From positions 1-48,821 of the forward strand of contig JAADVB010000139.1 of assembly GCA_023334545.1 (NCBI GenBank): a stretch of DNA of 48,821 nucleotides, in the 5' to 3' direction. The stretch is from Salisapilia sapeloensis. Lineage: Eukaryota; Oomycota; Peronosporomycetes; Peronosporales; Salisapiliaceae. Within the stretch, counting starts at the first letter, position 1, and each line of letters begins with the position of its first letter. Under the pieces are notes generated by a model. That model was not told where the DNA came from. It made no database searches and saw only the letters and a program-made list of their open reading frames with translations. The translations under genes were made by a program, and so were the position numbers. This document shows positions 47,748-48,821 of the stretch, one piece after another.

Positions 47748-47764
47748 GCAAATGCGGGAATGAA
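47748..47764 (-). promoter_or_regulatory. Oomycete-type core promoter of the DUF1295 gene
   Basis: Minus strand reads TTCATTCCCGCATTTGC, matching the TTCATTYY initiator plus CAWTT-type flanking element. The start would be near 47761, leaving about 37 bases of leader before ATG 47724. Confidence 0.6.
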
Positions 47765-48664
47765 CAGCGGCAGGTATAAACGGTCGAGATAGGAGGAATG
47801 ATGGTAGGGAGTGTAGTTCGAACGTCGATTGCGTTCCTGGAGTTTTTTAACTTCAACCTTCCGTCGGAATGGATAGTATCAAAAGTCAAGGTAGGAACTA
47901 GAAATTGTCTTCTGTACGTGCAGTGGTAGTTTGTATTCGTATTGTACTTGAAATTGTATTGTGCTTTCCTTGTATGAAATTACAATGGTATTAGTAGCTG
48001 CTTTTGAAGCAAGATCATTTATCGTTTTCAGCAAGGTTATGCTTTCATGGCGGTACTTTGTTAGCAGTAACGTGGTAAAAGACTGATACGAAAGGTTGAT
48101 GCTGCATCCGATATAGCATGATTGTTTTGACAGCACAATCACAAGCATTCCGTACTAGTAGCGTGCTTGAGACAGATACGTGAAGCAAGTTCAGTACTGT
48201 TCAGCTATCTTCAAAAAATATCCAAGCGATCCGTTCAACTCTATATCGAACGCTGTTTATGCGAAAATGTTTTGCACTCCCCATCGTTCAGTAACACGTT
48301 GTATAGCACTTTCATGTGTATCTGGCCGGAACTAGTTGCCGTAGAAGTACAGCTATGCACCTTTGAATAACCATCATCGTTTCTGAAGCGGTTTCTCCAC
48401 ATACATGTTTCAACGACAACAAACAAAGCCGTGTAGCCTAGTCTAGAGGTATTGGTCACTCCATCACAGAAGTCATTGGCGACATACGCTCAGTGAAAGA
48501 TGACCTTGCAGCTCGAACCAAAGCGAGCACATATACTCTGGAAGCACCGTCTATTAAATACCATCATGAAACACATTTTAAACAAACTCTACCCACAGTC
48601 AACTCCAGTTTCTTTAGCGCTGCTTCACTACTATTCATGCACCACGCTTCTCCTCTCCTTTGAA
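47765..48664. other. Right-hand interval without a recognised gene
   Basis: Only short frames occur on both strands, with no recognised product. The interval lies between the DUF1295 promoter and the 3' end of the edge gene. Confidence 0.45.
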
Positions 48665-48821
48665 CTATCCAGTAGTTGATTCATCCTGTCGAAGTCGTAG
48701 CTCCGTCATCTTCAGCCACGCCAACTGCCGACCACGTGCCTGATCGTTGAGAGAGAGCTCCGAAATGCTGCCCCGCCATACATTCTCAATCATCGTATCC
48801 AACTCGTCTTCACCCTCCGCA
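48665..48821 (-). CDS. C-terminal end of a gene cut by the window edge
   Basis: Minus strand from 48820 reads an open frame of 51 codons to TAG at 48665-48667. The encoded tail is hydrophilic and helical-looking (ELDTMIENVW, then QLAWLKMTELRLRQDE). The other two minus frames are closed within the first 30 bases. I do not recognise the protein, and its body lies beyond the window. Confidence 0.55.
   Translation of the reverse strand, partial: AEGEDELDTMIENVWRGSISELSLNDQARGRQLAWLKMTELRLRQDESTTG

Noticed and set aside
47725-47889. 55-codon N-terminal extension of the DUF1295 protein
   Set aside because: Begins with TTG, not ATG, and contains the near-consensus promoter at 47748-47764.
47890-48460. 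Short frames on both strands near the right end
   Set aside because: AT-rich, no homology recognised, and no consistent coding pattern.

Overview
The window reads as nuclear DNA of an oomycete (stramenopile), probably a zoospore-forming one. The reasons are: long, mostly uninterrupted genes on both strands separated by short gaps; rare introns of about 50-70 bases with GT..AG ends and CTAAC/CTGAAC-like branch points; START-like/FYVE zinc-finger proteins; a FYVE protein fused to a GAF domain; oomycete-type core promoter motifs (TTCATTYY followed by CAWTTT-like sequence) 30-100 bases before several starts; and flagellar genes, including a 12.65-kb inner-arm axonemal dynein heavy chain. Third codon positions are not strongly GC-rich, unlike typical Phytophthora genes. 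A species cannot be assigned from this alone.

Layout. Bases 1-3000 hold a tRNA-Lys(CTT) and a two-exon Cys-rich membrane protein. Bases 3150-8332 hold a START/FYVE-like protein and Golgi tether subunit COG7, both minus, around a 1.4-kb gap with no recognised gene. Bases 8814-14274 hold a tandem ATP-grasp protein with a predicted N-myristoylation site, convergent with a disordered protein built on a 48-residue repeat. Bases 14413-20233 hold an IQ-motif protein rebuilt here as four exons, a mitochondrial carrier, a PH-like/coiled-coil protein in two exons, and a single-span helical-repeat protein that is probably mitochondrial. Bases 20438-27250 hold a Tup1-type WD40 corepressor, the FYVE-GAF protein, and a methyltransferase-like protein with a MYND-like finger. 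Bases 27376-30809 hold a three-exon DUSP-USP deubiquitinase. Bases 31181-43831 are the dynein heavy chain. Bases 44133-47724 hold a secreted RNase T2, a WrbA-type quinone oxidoreductase, a second Cys-rich membrane protein and a DUF1295 reductase-like membrane protein. The right edge cuts a minus-strand gene.

There are no operons. Genes are mostly housekeeping: membrane traffic (COG7, FYVE proteins), motility (dynein, possibly the IQ protein), transcriptional repression (Tup1), ubiquitin removal, mitochondrial transport, redox and lipid metabolism. Several neighbours converge with gaps of only 23-68 bases, so their 3' UTRs probably overlap. No mobile element, CRISPR array or viral gene was recognised. 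The least ordinary items are the paired Cys-rich membrane proteins at opposite ends of the window, the duplicated ATP-grasp protein, the 144-base-periodic repeat gene, the FYVE-GAF fusion, and the RNase T2 leader, where an overlapping upstream ORF and a possible splice site could change secretion.
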